A DNA stretch of 48,493 bases from Clostridia bacterium. Its GTDB lineage: Bacteria; Bacillota; Clostridia; Christensenellales; Aristaeellaceae. The notes under the pieces are model-generated. The model was not told where the DNA came from, searched no databases, and worked only from the letters and a program-made list of their open reading frames with translations. The position numbers and the translations under genes were made by a program. The stretch spans positions 1 through 48,493 of the forward strand of contig JAFWQU010000001.1 of the NCBI GenBank assembly GCA_017508975.1. Reading direction: 5' to 3'. Of the stretch, positions 18,268 to 26,156 are shown piece by piece (positions within the stretch are counted from its first letter, which is position 1; each line of letters opens with the position of its first letter).

Positions 18268-19128
18268 ATGCCGCTGAAAGATTACCGCTTTGACGGGGAG
18301 CGCAAGGTGCAGCTCCGGCAGATGCCCACCAACGCCGGGGAACACAAGGGCCATAAAGCCGAGCTGGTGGAGGCGACGCAGATCAACCTGCTGCGCGCCG
18401 CCGAGCTGCAGGAGAAGCTCTATGCCGCGGGGCGCGAGGGACTCGTGATCGCGATCCAGGCGCGGGACGCGGCGGGCAAGGACTCCCTGATCAAGAAGGT
18501 TTTCTCCGGGCTGAATCCGGCCGCGCTGGAGGTGCACTCCTTCAAAACGCCCAACTCGACGGAGCTCAGCCACGACTATCTGTGGCGCATCAACGCCGCG
18601 CTTCCGCCGCGGGGCAAGATCGGCGTGTTCAACCGCAGCCAGTACGAGGACGTGCTGGTGGTGCGCGTGCACCATATCGAGCAGGGCTACAGGATGGCGG
18701 AGCGCTGCCTGACCGAGGACTTCTTCGAGCGGCGTTATGTGCAGCTGCGCAACTGGGAGGACTATCTCTGGGAGAACGGCTACCGGATGGTGAAGGTGTT
18801 CCTCCATGTCAGCAAGGAGGAGCAGCGCACCCGTTTCCTGGAGCGGATCGAGCGCGATGAGAAGCACTGGAAGCTCTCGACCAATGATATGAAGGAACGC
18901 GCCGCCTGGGAGGCGTACGACGAGGCCTTCCAGGACGCGATCAACCAGACCGCGACGCCCCGCAGCCCCTGGTATGTGCTGCCGGCGGACACCAAGTGGT
19001 ACACCCGCTACCTGATGAGCCAGATCCTGGTCGAAACCCTGGAGGCGATGAACCCCCAGTGGCCGGATCTGGATCCCTCGGAGGCGGCGAAGATTCCCCA
19101 GGTGCTCGAAGAGCTCGAGGCGGACTGA
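18268..19128 (+). CDS. ppk2: Polyphosphate:nucleotide phosphotransferase, PPK2 family
   Basis: 286 residues, the usual single-domain PPK2 length. The Walker A-like motif is QARDAAGKDS (64-73) and the lid/Walker B block is FNRSQYEDVLVVRV (121-134); HDYLWRI lies before it. The overall pattern (NPAALEVHSFKTPNSTELSHDYLWRI) is closest to class III PPK2 enzymes, which phosphorylate both AMP and ADP with polyphosphate, but the class assignment is by eye. It starts an operon with tyrA and three further genes; no ppk1 or ppx is in the window. Confidence 0.9.
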   Translation: MPLKDYRFDGERKVQLRQMPTNAGEHKGHKAELVEATQINLLRAAELQEKLYAAGREGLVIAIQARDAAGKDSLIKKVFSGLNPAALEVHSFKTPNSTELSHDYLWRINAALPPRGKIGVFNRSQYEDVLVVRVHHIEQGYRMAERCLTEDFFERRYVQLRNWEDYLWENGYRMVKVFLHVSKEEQRTRFLERIERDEKHWKLSTNDMKERAAWEAYDEAFQDAINQTATPRSPWYVLPADTKWYTRYLMSQILVETLEAMNPQWPDLDPSEAAKIPQVLEELEAD

Positions 19129-19141
19129 AGGAGGAGACAGC

Positions 19142-19978
19142 TTGAATATCGGCATTGCAGGCCTTGGCCTGATCGGCGGCTCCCTGGCGCGGACGATCCG
19201 CCTTCACACCGACCACCGGATCTGGGGCGCGGACACGGATCCCGCGGCGCTGGAGCGGGCGCGCCAGATGGACGTCATCGACGGCGTGCTGGATTCGGAG
19301 AAGCTCCGGGGATGCTCCCTGGTGCTGGTGGCGCTCTATCCCGGCGCGATCGTGGAGTGGATTCGGGAGCATGCGGGACTCTTCGCGCCGGACTGCCTGG
19401 TGATCGACTGCGGCGGCGTGAAGCAGGCCGTGATGGAGGACGTGACGCCCATCGCCGCGGGCCAGCGCTGGCATTTCATCGGCGGACACCCGATGGCCGG
19501 GCGCGAGTACTCGGGCTTCCGCTACGCGCAGGACGACCTGTTCGACCACGCGAGCATGATCCTGACGCCGCTGCCGGAGGAACAGCTCTCCGTGCTGCAG
19601 CGCGCGCGGGACTTCTTTATGGATATCGGCTTCCGGCGCGTCCAGTTCACGACGCCCGGGCAGCACGACGAGATGATCGCCTACACCTCCCAGCTGGCGC
19701 ACGTGGTGTCCAGCGCCTACGTCAAGAGTCCGCTGGCCCCGCGGCACAAGGGCTTCTCCGCCGGCTCCTTCGCGGACATGACCCGGGTGGCGCGGCTGAA
19801 CGAGGAGCTGTGGACCGAGCTCTTCCTGGACAACCGGGAGGCGCTGCTGCCGGAGCTCGAACACCTGATTGAGCGCCTGGGCGAATACCGCGACGTGCTG
19901 CGCGCGGGCGACGCGGAGAAGTTGCGCGCCATGCTGCGCGAGGGGCGCGAGATCAAGGAAGCCCTGGAGGAGGGCTGA
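19142..19978 (+). CDS. tyrA: Prephenate dehydrogenase
   Basis: 278 residues from TTG 19142, placed by GGAGGAG ten bases upstream. The N-terminal Rossmann motif GIAGLGLIGGSLA binds NAD(P), followed by ADTDPAALERA, DCGGVKQAV and the TyrA block HFIGGHPMAGREYSGF; the C-terminal helical dimerisation half carries HDEMIAYTSQLAHVVSSAYV. It oxidises and decarboxylates prephenate to 4-hydroxyphenylpyruvate in tyrosine synthesis. No ACT domain or chorismate mutase domain is fused. The other aromatic genes are not nearby, so its place after ppk2 is probably an unrelated operon assembly. Confidence 0.92.
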   Translation: MNIGIAGLGLIGGSLARTIRLHTDHRIWGADTDPAALERARQMDVIDGVLDSEKLRGCSLVLVALYPGAIVEWIREHAGLFAPDCLVIDCGGVKQAVMEDVTPIAAGQRWHFIGGHPMAGREYSGFRYAQDDLFDHASMILTPLPEEQLSVLQRARDFFMDIGFRRVQFTTPGQHDEMIAYTSQLAHVVSSAYVKSPLAPRHKGFSAGSFADMTRVARLNEELWTELFLDNREALLPELEHLIERLGEYRDVLRAGDAEKLRAMLREGREIKEALEEG

Positions 19979-19979
19979 G

Positions 19980-20414
19980 ATGACGGTTGCGGTGAGCGCC
20001 TGCCTGCTGGGGGAGCGCTGTAAGTGGGACGGCGGCGACAACCGCAGCGAGGCGGTAATCCGCTTCTGCGAGGGCTGCCGGGTGATTCCGGTGTGCCCGG
20101 AGGTCGCCGGCGGACTGCCGGTGCCGCGGCTGCCCGCGGAGCTGCGCGGCGGCGAGGTGATCCGGCGCGACGGCGTGAGCGTCGACGCGGCGTTCCGCGC
20201 GGGCGCGGCGCGGTGCCTGGCGCTCCTGGAGGCGGAGTCGGTGGATCTCGCGATCCTCAAGGCGCGGAGTCCCTCCTGCGGCAGCGGACAGATCTACGAC
20301 GGCAGCTTTTCCGGACGGCTGGTTCCCGGAGACGGTGTCTTCGCGGCGCTCCTGCGGGGGCGGGGCATCCCGGTGACCGACGAGGAGCATCTGCCGGTGA
20401 AAACGGACGAATAA
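19980..20414 (+). CDS. DUF523 (YbbK-like) protein
   Basis: 144 residues from ATG 19980, one base after the tyrA stop. The family signature is clear: VSACLLGERCKWDGG at the N-terminus, VCPEVAGGLPVPRLPAE, and LKARSPSCGSGQIYDGSFSG. The conserved Cys residues (Cys8, and those of CKW, VCPE and SPSCG) suggest a metal or sulfur role, but the biochemical function of the family is unknown. The fusion partner DUF1722 found in some proteobacterial relatives is absent. The start overlaps the tyrA end, so translation is coupled. Confidence 0.88.
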   Translation: MTVAVSACLLGERCKWDGGDNRSEAVIRFCEGCRVIPVCPEVAGGLPVPRLPAELRGGEVIRRDGVSVDAAFRAGAARCLALLEAESVDLAILKARSPSCGSGQIYDGSFSGRLVPGDGVFAALLRGRGIPVTDEEHLPVKTDE

Positions 20415-20426
20415 GAGAGGAGAAGG

Positions 20427-20969
20427 ATGCGCATGAGCAAGGGCGGGGAGAAGACCCTGGGACGGCTGGCGCGGTTCGCGCCCTGGGGAATCATGGCGCT
20501 GATCGGGCTGGCGCTGATACTCTTTCAGCGGACGGCGAAGGACATCCTGTTTGTGGTCACGGGCGTCGGCCTGATCGTGTCGGCCGCCATCGGGCTGGTG
20601 AACGCCTGGAACCGCCGGCAGGAGATCAAGCGGACGCTGCCGGTGCTGCTGCTGGGCAACCTGGCGCTCCTGGCGCTGGGCATCTGGATCCTGGCCAACG
20701 GCGGCATCTTCGACCGGATTGTGAACATCGCCATCGGCCTGGTGATGATCGTCGTGGCCATCCAGTGGCTGGTGCACAACAAGGGCTTTGCCCGCAGCCG
20801 GCTGGTGGCCGTGCTGGCGCTGATCAGCGCCGTGCTGGGCCTGGTGATTATCTTCTGCGGCAATGTGGTGGGCTGGATGATTGTCGTGGAGGGCATCGGC
20901 CTGATCTATGCCGCGATTCTGGGACTCCTGGGCGTGAAGAACCTGGACGAAGGAGAGAAGACGGAATGA
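20427..20969 (+). CDS. Six-helix membrane protein, HdeD/DUF308-like
   Basis: 180 residues with about six membrane segments in three pairs (GIMALIGLALILFQ, DILFVVTGVGLIVSAAIGLV, TLPVLLLGNLALLALGIWIL, IVNIAIGLVMIVVAIQWLV, LVAVLALISAVLGLVIIFCG, VVEGIGLIYAAILGLLG), matching the repeat pattern of DUF308/HdeD proteins. ATG 20433 is better spaced from GAGGAG than ATG 20427, so the first two residues may not be made. Function is unknown; relatives are linked to acid stress in enterobacteria. The stop overlaps the next start (ATGA). Confidence 0.68.
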   Translation: MRMSKGGEKTLGRLARFAPWGIMALIGLALILFQRTAKDILFVVTGVGLIVSAAIGLVNAWNRRQEIKRTLPVLLLGNLALLALGIWILANGGIFDRIVNIAIGLVMIVVAIQWLVHNKGFARSRLVAVLALISAVLGLVIIFCGNVVGWMIVVEGIGLIYAAILGLLGVKNLDEGEKTE

Positions 20970-21790
20970 AACGGACGATTGCTTTGACCCTGGCGCTGCT
21001 GCTGGCGGGATGCCTGTGGACGGGCGCGCTGGCGGACCTGAGGACGGAGACGGAGGAGGCCGCGCGGGCGATCCTGCGCTCGAACGGCGGCGCGCTGCTC
21101 AACGCGCTGAAGAGCGTTCCGGCGGCCGTGGAGACGGCGTATGAGGCGGAGGCGCCGGCGGGGAACGGATCATCGGCGGGATCGCTGCTGACGGCGGACG
21201 GGAGCGCGATCCTGGCGGCGCTGAAGGGACAGCCCGCGCAGGAGCCTGAGAGCGCGGCGGAGGCCGAGGAGGTGCCGGCGGGGAACGGATCCCTTGATTC
21301 GCTGCTGACGGCGGACGGGAACGCGATCCTGGCGGCGCTGAGCGGAGAGCCCGCGCCGAGGGCGGAGATTGCGGCGGAGGCCGGGGAGGCGCCGGCGGGG
21401 AACGGATCCCTTGATTCGCTGCTGACAGCGGACGGGAGCGCGATTCTGGCCGCGCTGAGCGGAGAGCCCGCGCCGCGGACAGAGACGGCCGTGGAAGCGC
21501 CTGTCTATGGCAGCTCGCCGGCTGCGGACACCCCCGTGTCGGAGGCGGCCCGGGCCATTCTCGGCGCCAACCCGATCCGGATTCTCTCGGCTCTGCAGAA
21601 TGCGGATGCTGCGGACACGCAGAGATGGGCGGAGACCGTCCCGGCGGTTGAGACCGGAACGCCCGACGAGGAGCCCGAGCTGATCGAGGAGCCCGAACCG
21701 GCAATCCCCGAGGATGCGGAGGAGCGCCCGGTGGGGGAGACCTTCTATAATATTCTCGACAAGGTCCACGAGATCTTCAAAACGCCGTGA
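20966..21790 (+). CDS. Exported repeat protein with possible lipoprotein signal
   Basis: 274 residues, not recognised. The signal sequence MKRTIALTLALLLAGC fits a lipobox (LAGC, Cys16), but a type I cleavage after ALA at 21-23 is also possible. The body is built from three near-identical 39-40-residue units with the core SLLTADGSAILAALSGEPA and a GNGSLDS linker, plus two related degenerate units near each end (EEAARAILRSNGGALLNAL and EAARAILGANPIRILSAL). Each unit looks like one short amphipathic helix in an acidic, Ala/Glu/Pro-rich linker. The C-terminus (FYNILDKVHEIFKT) is another amphipathic helix. It shares style with the secreted protein encoded next. A terminator follows. Confidence 0.65.
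   Translation: MKRTIALTLALLLAGCLWTGALADLRTETEEAARAILRSNGGALLNALKSVPAAVETAYEAEAPAGNGSSAGSLLTADGSAILAALKGQPAQEPESAAEAEEVPAGNGSLDSLLTADGNAILAALSGEPAPRAEIAAEAGEAPAGNGSLDSLLTADGSAILAALSGEPAPRTETAVEAPVYGSSPAADTPVSEAARAILGANPIRILSALQNADAADTQRWAETVPAVETGTPDEEPELIEEPEPAIPEDAEERPVGETFYNILDKVHEIFKTP
21161..21514 (+). repeat. Tandem coding repeat, units of 120 and 117 bases
   Basis: GGGAACGGAT begins units at 21161, 21281 and 21398. Units 2 and 3 are nearly identical over GGATCCCTTGATTCGCTGCT and beyond. The repeat is in frame, so unit number could change without breaking the protein. Confidence 0.85.
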
Positions 21791-21802
21791 CAGGGGCATT
21801 TC

Positions 21803-21828
21803 AAGCCGGGAAGCACTCCCGGCTTTTT
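21803..21828 (+). terminator. Intrinsic terminator of the ppk2 operon
   Basis: Stem AAGCCGGGA/TCCCGGCTT, 5-base loop, T5 including the stem end. Confidence 0.88.
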
Positions 21829-21929
21829 GACCGGAACAAAATTGCCGCCGCAGGCAGGAAAACCGCCGGAGCGCGCGAATAATACATTGAAACGGAAAAA
21901 CCAAATCAACCCGAGAGGAGTGTTCGTGG

Positions 21930-23363
21930 ATGAAGAGACGGATCTTGGCGCTGCTGCTGGTCCTGTCGCTGCTGCTGACCGGCGGAGCGCTGGCGGAGCT
22001 GGATTTTTCGGCGATCACGGAGAATCCGAACATCCAGCCGCCGGAAGTCGATGGTGACGGGGACGCCTTTGTCTACTCCACCGTGGACATCAGCGCGGCG
22101 CTGCTGAACTTTGACGGTGTTCCGGAGAACAGCCAGAGCCTGATCTACAGCGATATGCTGATCCTCGGCTATGCGGAGGGTCAGAGCGCGATTCCGGTGT
22201 GGCGGATCAAGCTGACGCTGCAGACGGCGGAGGGCCTGGAGCCCACCGCGGTCACCTTCTCGCGGGACGCGAAGGACTTCACCTTCTCGCTGGAGGACGT
22301 GCGCATCAACACGGGGACGAAGGACAACGGCCTGGTGGAGGAGAGCTTCTATCTCTTCATGGGGAAGGACAACGAGGTCTTCTGGCGGCCGATCCTGGAG
22401 CAGGCGGCGGCCGGGGATCTGACAGCCGCGCAGCTGACGGTCCACGGCAGCCGCGACCTGACGGCGGAGGTCTCCGCTGAGGCGGTCCGGGACATCGCAC
22501 TGGTCGGCGAGGCGTTCCTGCGGCTCATCGGCGGGGACTGGTCGCAGGCGCTCGATTTGGCCGGCACTCCTGTCACGGCCGTTGAGAATGCCCCGGCGAG
22601 GGAGCCTGAACCGGAACCCGAACCGGAACCGGATCCCGAACCCGCGCGGAACGACGGGACGGAGGTCCCGCTGGGGGACGCGGCCGGACAGATCCTGCAG
22701 CACCTGCAGCAGATCCTGAGCCCGGAGAACACGGAACCCGCCCGGAAATCCGATCCGGAACCGCAGCCGGAGCCTGAACCTGAGCCGGAACCGGAACCCG
22801 AACCGGAGCCCGAACCCGAGCCGGAACCGGAACCCGAACCGGAGCCCGAACCGGAGCCCGAACCCGAACCGGAACCCTCCTACCAGCCCATTGAGCTGAC
22901 GCCGGTGGAGAATTCGGAGAGCGCGAAGGCGTATCTGCGCATCACCGACCGCAGCGGCGCCACCCAGTACTGGGGTGAGGAGGCGCCGGAGGGGATGACC
23001 CTGACCGCGGCGACGGTGGACGGCTACGGACGCTATACGGTGGCGATCACCTTCGCGAATCCGGTGGCAGACCTGGGCTACGCCTGCGTGGTGGTGGAGG
23101 GCGGCGAGACGCTCTGGCCCGGCGCGCTGATCCATGTTGAGCGCGTGGCGGTGGACGGCCGCGAGATCGAGTGCCGGAAGGGATACACCTATACCGAGGA
23201 CAACGGGATCCTGTGGAACCTCTACAACGAGCGGGTGAACATCCTGCCCAAGACCGCCCGCGCGGAGGACGGCGAGCTGCAGGGCGCGAGCGCGACGCCC
23301 GTCGATCGGGATGACTTCAACGGCTTCACGGCCCTGGAGGTCACCTTCCTGCTGATGCCCTGA
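21930..23363 (+). CDS. Secreted two-domain protein with Pro-Glu repeat spacer
   Basis: 477 residues, not recognised by family. A signal peptide (1-22, TGGALA-EL) leads to a beta-rich domain (about 40-210; [31 protein letters not shown]). Then come a short Glu-Pro run (225-238), a helix with [15 protein letters not shown] (close in style to the repeat units of the previous protein), a long (Glu-Pro)n spacer (276-316), and a C-terminal beta domain (317-477) with [14 protein letters not shown] and [12 protein letters not shown]. Glu-Pro spacers are stiff and typical of proteins that reach out from the cell surface. No anchor motif is visible. Confidence 0.7.
   Translation: MKRRILALLLVLSLLLTGGALAELDFSAITENPNIQPPEVDGDGDAFVYSTVDISAALLNFDGVPENSQSLIYSDMLILGYAEGQSAIPVWRIKLTLQTAEGLEPTAVTFSRDAKDFTFSLEDVRINTGTKDNGLVEESFYLFMGKDNEVFWRPILEQAAAGDLTAAQLTVHGSRDLTAEVSAEAVRDIALVGEAFLRLIGGDWSQALDLAGTPVTAVENAPAREPEPEPEPEPDPEPARNDGTEVPLGDAAGQILQHLQQILSPENTEPARKSDPEPQPEPEPEPEPEPEPEPEPEPEPEPEPEPEPEPEPEPEPSYQPIELTPVENSESAKAYLRITDRSGATQYWGEEAPEGMTLTAATVDGYGRYTVAITFANPVADLGYACVVVEGGETLWPGALIHVERVAVDGREIECRKGYTYTEDNGILWNLYNERVNILPKTARAEDGELQGASATPVDRDDFNGFTALEVTFLLMP
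22755..22878 (+). repeat. Glu-Pro coding microsatellite
   Basis: About 20 Glu-Pro dipeptide codons made of GAACCG, GAGCCC and GAACCC hexamers in mixed order. A shorter run lies at 22602-22645. Slippage could change the spacer length in frame. Confidence 0.85.
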
Positions 23364-23391
23364 GAGCATGAAGAATTGGAGGATTTGACTC

Positions 23392-23829
23392 ATGCAAGAA
23401 AATCGCGGACTTCTGAAACTGATTCTGCTGTCGTTGATCACGTTCGGCATCTACGGGCTCTGGTTCTGGAGCAAGTACGCCTCGGACATGAACGTCGTGT
23501 GCGCCGGCGACGGACGGAAAACCCGGGGCATCCTGGCGCGCATCCTGCTGAGCCTGATCACGTTCGGCATCTACGAGTGGGTCTGGGAGTACGGCGTCGG
23601 CGAGCGCATCATGATCAACTGCCAGAAGCGCGGCATCCCCTGCACGACCAGCGGCGGCAACATCCTCCTGTGGTCGATCCTGGGATCCCTGCTGTTCGGC
23701 ATCGGCCCGCTGGTGGCGTGCTACAAGATGATCCACGGGCTCAATGACCTTTGCATCGACTACAACCGCAACGGCGGCGGCATGAACCGCGGCGGCGTGA
23801 ACGTGAAGGTGGACGTCTACAACAACTGA
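23392..23829 (+). CDS. DUF4234-type small membrane protein
   Basis: 145 residues with three membrane segments. The DUF4234-like signature LLSLITFGIYGLWFWSKYASDMN occurs at 9-34 in overlapping pieces, and ILLSLITFGIYEWVW repeats it at about 51-65, so the protein is an internal duplication of one helix-turn unit. A third segment (LLWSILGSLLFGIGPLVACY) follows, then a Gly/Asn-rich tail. Function is unknown. It starts 28 bases after the Glu-Pro protein gene and ends at a terminator, so the two are probably one unit. Confidence 0.75.
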   Translation: MQENRGLLKLILLSLITFGIYGLWFWSKYASDMNVVCAGDGRKTRGILARILLSLITFGIYEWVWEYGVGERIMINCQKRGIPCTTSGGNILLWSILGSLLFGIGPLVACYKMIHGLNDLCIDYNRNGGGMNRGGVNVKVDVYNN

Positions 23830-23843
23830 GCGGCCACCGCCCC

Positions 23844-23874
23844 AAGGAGCCCGGCGCAGCGCCGGGTTCCTTTT
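23844..23874 (+). terminator. Intrinsic terminator
   Basis: 12-bp stem (23844-23855 with 23861-23872, one G-T pair), loop GCAGC, TTTT. It opens the 366-base gene-free stretch 23830-24195, which otherwise holds repeat copies D and E and the uvrC leader. Confidence 0.88.
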
Positions 23875-23899
23875 GAGCCCGGGGGAAGAAAGCCATTCC

Positions 23900-23996
23900 A
23901 GATGATCTCAAGCAGAAACTGCAAATCCAGTAAACAGCATGTATCCGAAGGTCCAGGGCGATCGGAAAGCCCTGGTCGCGCCCGCAGGCGCGAAAT
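23900..23996 (+). repeat. Structured intergenic repeat, copy D
   Basis: Both hairpins are intact, but the tail end reads CAGATGATCTCAAG, so the promoter-like TATAAG is lost. It is followed by GTTGACA and AGCATACGA, which recur after copy E: the D-E pair is a 126-base direct duplication that includes flanking sequence. Confidence 0.85.
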
Positions 23997-24024
23997 CCCA
24001 CCGTTGACAAGAAGCATACGAAAC

Positions 24025-24122
24025 TTATACCAATCTCAAGTAAAACTGCAAATCAAGAAAAGGCATGTAACCGAAGGTCCAGGGCGATCGGAAAGCCCTG
24101 GTCGCGCCCGCAGGCGCGAAAT
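24025..24122 (+). repeat. Structured intergenic repeat, copy E
   Basis: Full-length copy with tail TTATACCAATCTCAAG. Both hairpins intact. On the minus strand the tail reads TTGCAG, 16 bases, TATAAG. About 70 bases separate it from uvrC. Confidence 0.87.
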
Positions 24123-24195
24123 CTCCCTGTTGACATTTAGCATACGATACTGCGATCAGTATGAGATCAATTCAGAATAAAAAGGGGGCGAGACC

Positions 24196-26070
24196 ATGGC
24201 GCAGCACTGGGGAGAGAACCTCGAACTGAAGATCAGCATGCTGCCGGAGAGCCCCGGCTGCTACCTGATGAAGGACGCGGAGGGGACTATCATCTATGTC
24301 GGGAAGGCCGTGAACCTGAAGAACCGGGTGCGGTCCTATTTCCGCGGCAACGAGCACACCCCCAAGGTCGCCGCCATGATCGCGCACATCGCCGATTTCG
24401 ACATCCTGCTGTGCGAGACGAATCTCGAGGCGCTGTGCCTGGAGTGCAACCTCATCAAGGAGCACAAGCCCTATTACAACATCCTGCTCAAGGACGACAA
24501 GCACTATCCCTATCTGCGGCTGGACCTGCGGGAGCCCTTCCCGCGGCTGACGCTGGCCCGCCGGATGCAGCGCGACGGCGCGCGGTATTTCGGCCCCTAC
24601 ATCGGCGCGACGGCGGTGAAGCAGATCATCGACGCGGTGCGCGAGGTGTTCCCGCTGCGCACCTGCCGTATGGCGTTCCCGCTGAAGAAGCCGGTCCGGC
24701 CCTGCATCAACTACGACATCGGGAAATGCCTGGCCCCCTGCGCGGGAAAGTGCACCGAGGCGGAGTACTGGGACATGATGGACGGCGTGCTGTCCTTCCT
24801 GCAGGGGGACTACGACCTGGTGCTGGACAAGCTGAACGAGCAGATGACCAAGGCCGCGGAGCGCATGGAGTACGAGAAGGCGGCGGTCTGGCGCGACAAG
24901 ATCCGGGACGTGCAGGGCATCATGGAGCGGCAGATCGCGATCCGGACCGACCGCAGCGAACAGGACATCATCGCCCTGGCGCAGGACGGCGTGGACGCGA
25001 TGGCGCAGGTGGTCTATGTCCGGGGCGGGCGCATGCTCGGCGGCGACCACTTCCTGCTGGAGCGGGAGGGCGGCGAGGATCCCGGCGAGGTGCTGATGGG
25101 CTTCCTGACCCAGTACTACAGCGCCGGAACGCTGATCCCCCGGCATGTGCTCGTGCAGACGCTGCCCGAGGGCGCCGCGGAGCAGGTCGAGCAGTGGCTC
25201 CGGCAGGAGAAGGGCCAGGCGGTAACGCTCGTGACGCCCCGGCGCGGGGAGAAGCATGACCTGGTGCTGCTCGCTGCGAAGAACGCCGAGGATGCGCTCC
25301 TCAAGCGCAACGCGAAGGAGCAGATCCGCCAGGAGCGCACCCAGGGCGCCGCGGCGCAGCTGGGGCGTCTGCTGGGCATGGACCGCTATCCCCGGCGGAT
25401 CGAGGGCTACGACATCTCCAACACCCAGGGCGTGCTCTCCGTGGGCTCCATGGTCGTGTTCATCGACGGCGTGCCCGCGAAGAAGGAGTACCGGAAGTTC
25501 CGCATTAAGACCGTCGAGGGCGCGAACGATTTCGCCTCGATCAGGGAGGTGCTGGGGCGGCGTTTTGCCCACGGTCTGCGGGAGCGGGAGGAGCGCGCGG
25601 CGGAGGGCCTGCCCGCGGCTGGCGGCCGCTTCAGCGATCTGCCGGACCTGGTGCTGATCGACGGCGGCCCGCAGCAGCTCCGCTTCGCCCGGGAAGCGCT
25701 GGAGGAACTGGGCGTGCGCGATCTGGCGATGTTCGGCCTGGCCGAGCGGCTGGAGGAGATCTGGCTGCCCGACCGGGAGGAACCGCTGGTGCTGGACCAC
25801 TCCACGCCGGAACTGCAGCTGGTGCAGCGCGTCCGCGACGAGGCGCACCGCTGCGCGATCACCCACCACCGCGCCCTGCGCGACGCGGCCTTTACCCACA
25901 GCCAGCTGGAGGACATCCCGGGCATCGGTCCCGCGCGCCGCAAAGCGCTGCTCAAGCACTTCGGCAGTCTGAAGGCGATCCGCGCCGCCACCGAGGAGCA
26001 GCTGCTCGAGGTGCGGGGCATGACCAAAAGCGCGGCTGCGGCTGTGGCGGCCTGGGCGGAAAAGGGCTGA
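24196..26070 (+). CDS. uvrC: Excinuclease ABC subunit C
   Basis: 624 residues, the full family length. Domains in order: GIY-YIG nuclease (about 15-95, with GCYLMKDAEGTIIYVGKA and NLKNRVRSYF) for the 3' cut; a Cys cluster at 157, 170, 178, 182 and 186 (PCINYDIGKCLAPCAGKC) that in this family can hold an Fe-S cluster; the UVR helix that binds UvrB (about 208-243); an RNase-H-like nuclease (IEGYDISNTQG, LVLIDGGPQQL) for the 5' cut; and a C-terminal helix-hairpin-helix pair (DIPGIGPARRKALLKHFGS, EVRGMTKSAA). ATG 24196 has AAAGGGGGCG upstream. uvrA and uvrB are not in the window. Confidence 0.97.
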   Translation: MAQHWGENLELKISMLPESPGCYLMKDAEGTIIYVGKAVNLKNRVRSYFRGNEHTPKVAAMIAHIADFDILLCETNLEALCLECNLIKEHKPYYNILLKDDKHYPYLRLDLREPFPRLTLARRMQRDGARYFGPYIGATAVKQIIDAVREVFPLRTCRMAFPLKKPVRPCINYDIGKCLAPCAGKCTEAEYWDMMDGVLSFLQGDYDLVLDKLNEQMTKAAERMEYEKAAVWRDKIRDVQGIMERQIAIRTDRSEQDIIALAQDGVDAMAQVVYVRGGRMLGGDHFLLEREGGEDPGEVLMGFLTQYYSAGTLIPRHVLVQTLPEGAAEQVEQWLRQEKGQAVTLVTPRRGEKHDLVLLAAKNAEDALLKRNAKEQIRQERTQGAAAQLGRLLGMDRYPRRIEGYDISNTQGVLSVGSMVVFIDGVPAKKEYRKFRIKTVEGANDFASIREVLGRRFAHGLREREERAAEGLPAAGGRFSDLPDLVLIDGGPQQLRFAREALEELGVRDLAMFGLAERLEEIWLPDREEPLVLDHSTPELQLVQRVRDEAHRCAITHHRALRDAAFTHSQLEDIPGIGPARRKALLKHFGSLKAIRAATEEQLLEVRGMTKSAAAAVAAWAEKG

Positions 26071-26087
26071 AATTCCTGCTTTTCCCA

Positions 26088-26116
26088 TTGCCAAGCGGTC
26101 TGGATTGTGGTATTAT
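26088..26116 (+). promoter_or_regulatory. Promoter of pfkA
   Basis: TTGCCA (26088-26093), 17-base spacer, TGG-TATTAT (-10 at 26111-26116). Confidence 0.75.
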
Positions 26117-26156
26117 TTCCATATCTACGGGATACAGAAGGGATGGAAGGATCGGT

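Noticed and set aside
22755-22878. Non-coding satellite DNA
   Set aside because: The hexamer run stays in frame as Glu-Pro codons within an intact secreted-protein gene.
23902-24180. Small open frame through repeats D and E (EGPGRSESPGRARRREI-like peptides)
   Set aside because: The same peptide arises wherever the repeat is translated; selection is visible on hairpin pairing, not on codons.
26088-26156. Longer start for pfkA
   Set aside because: It would begin at a TTG inside the -35 element and has no ribosome site; ATG 26157 does.
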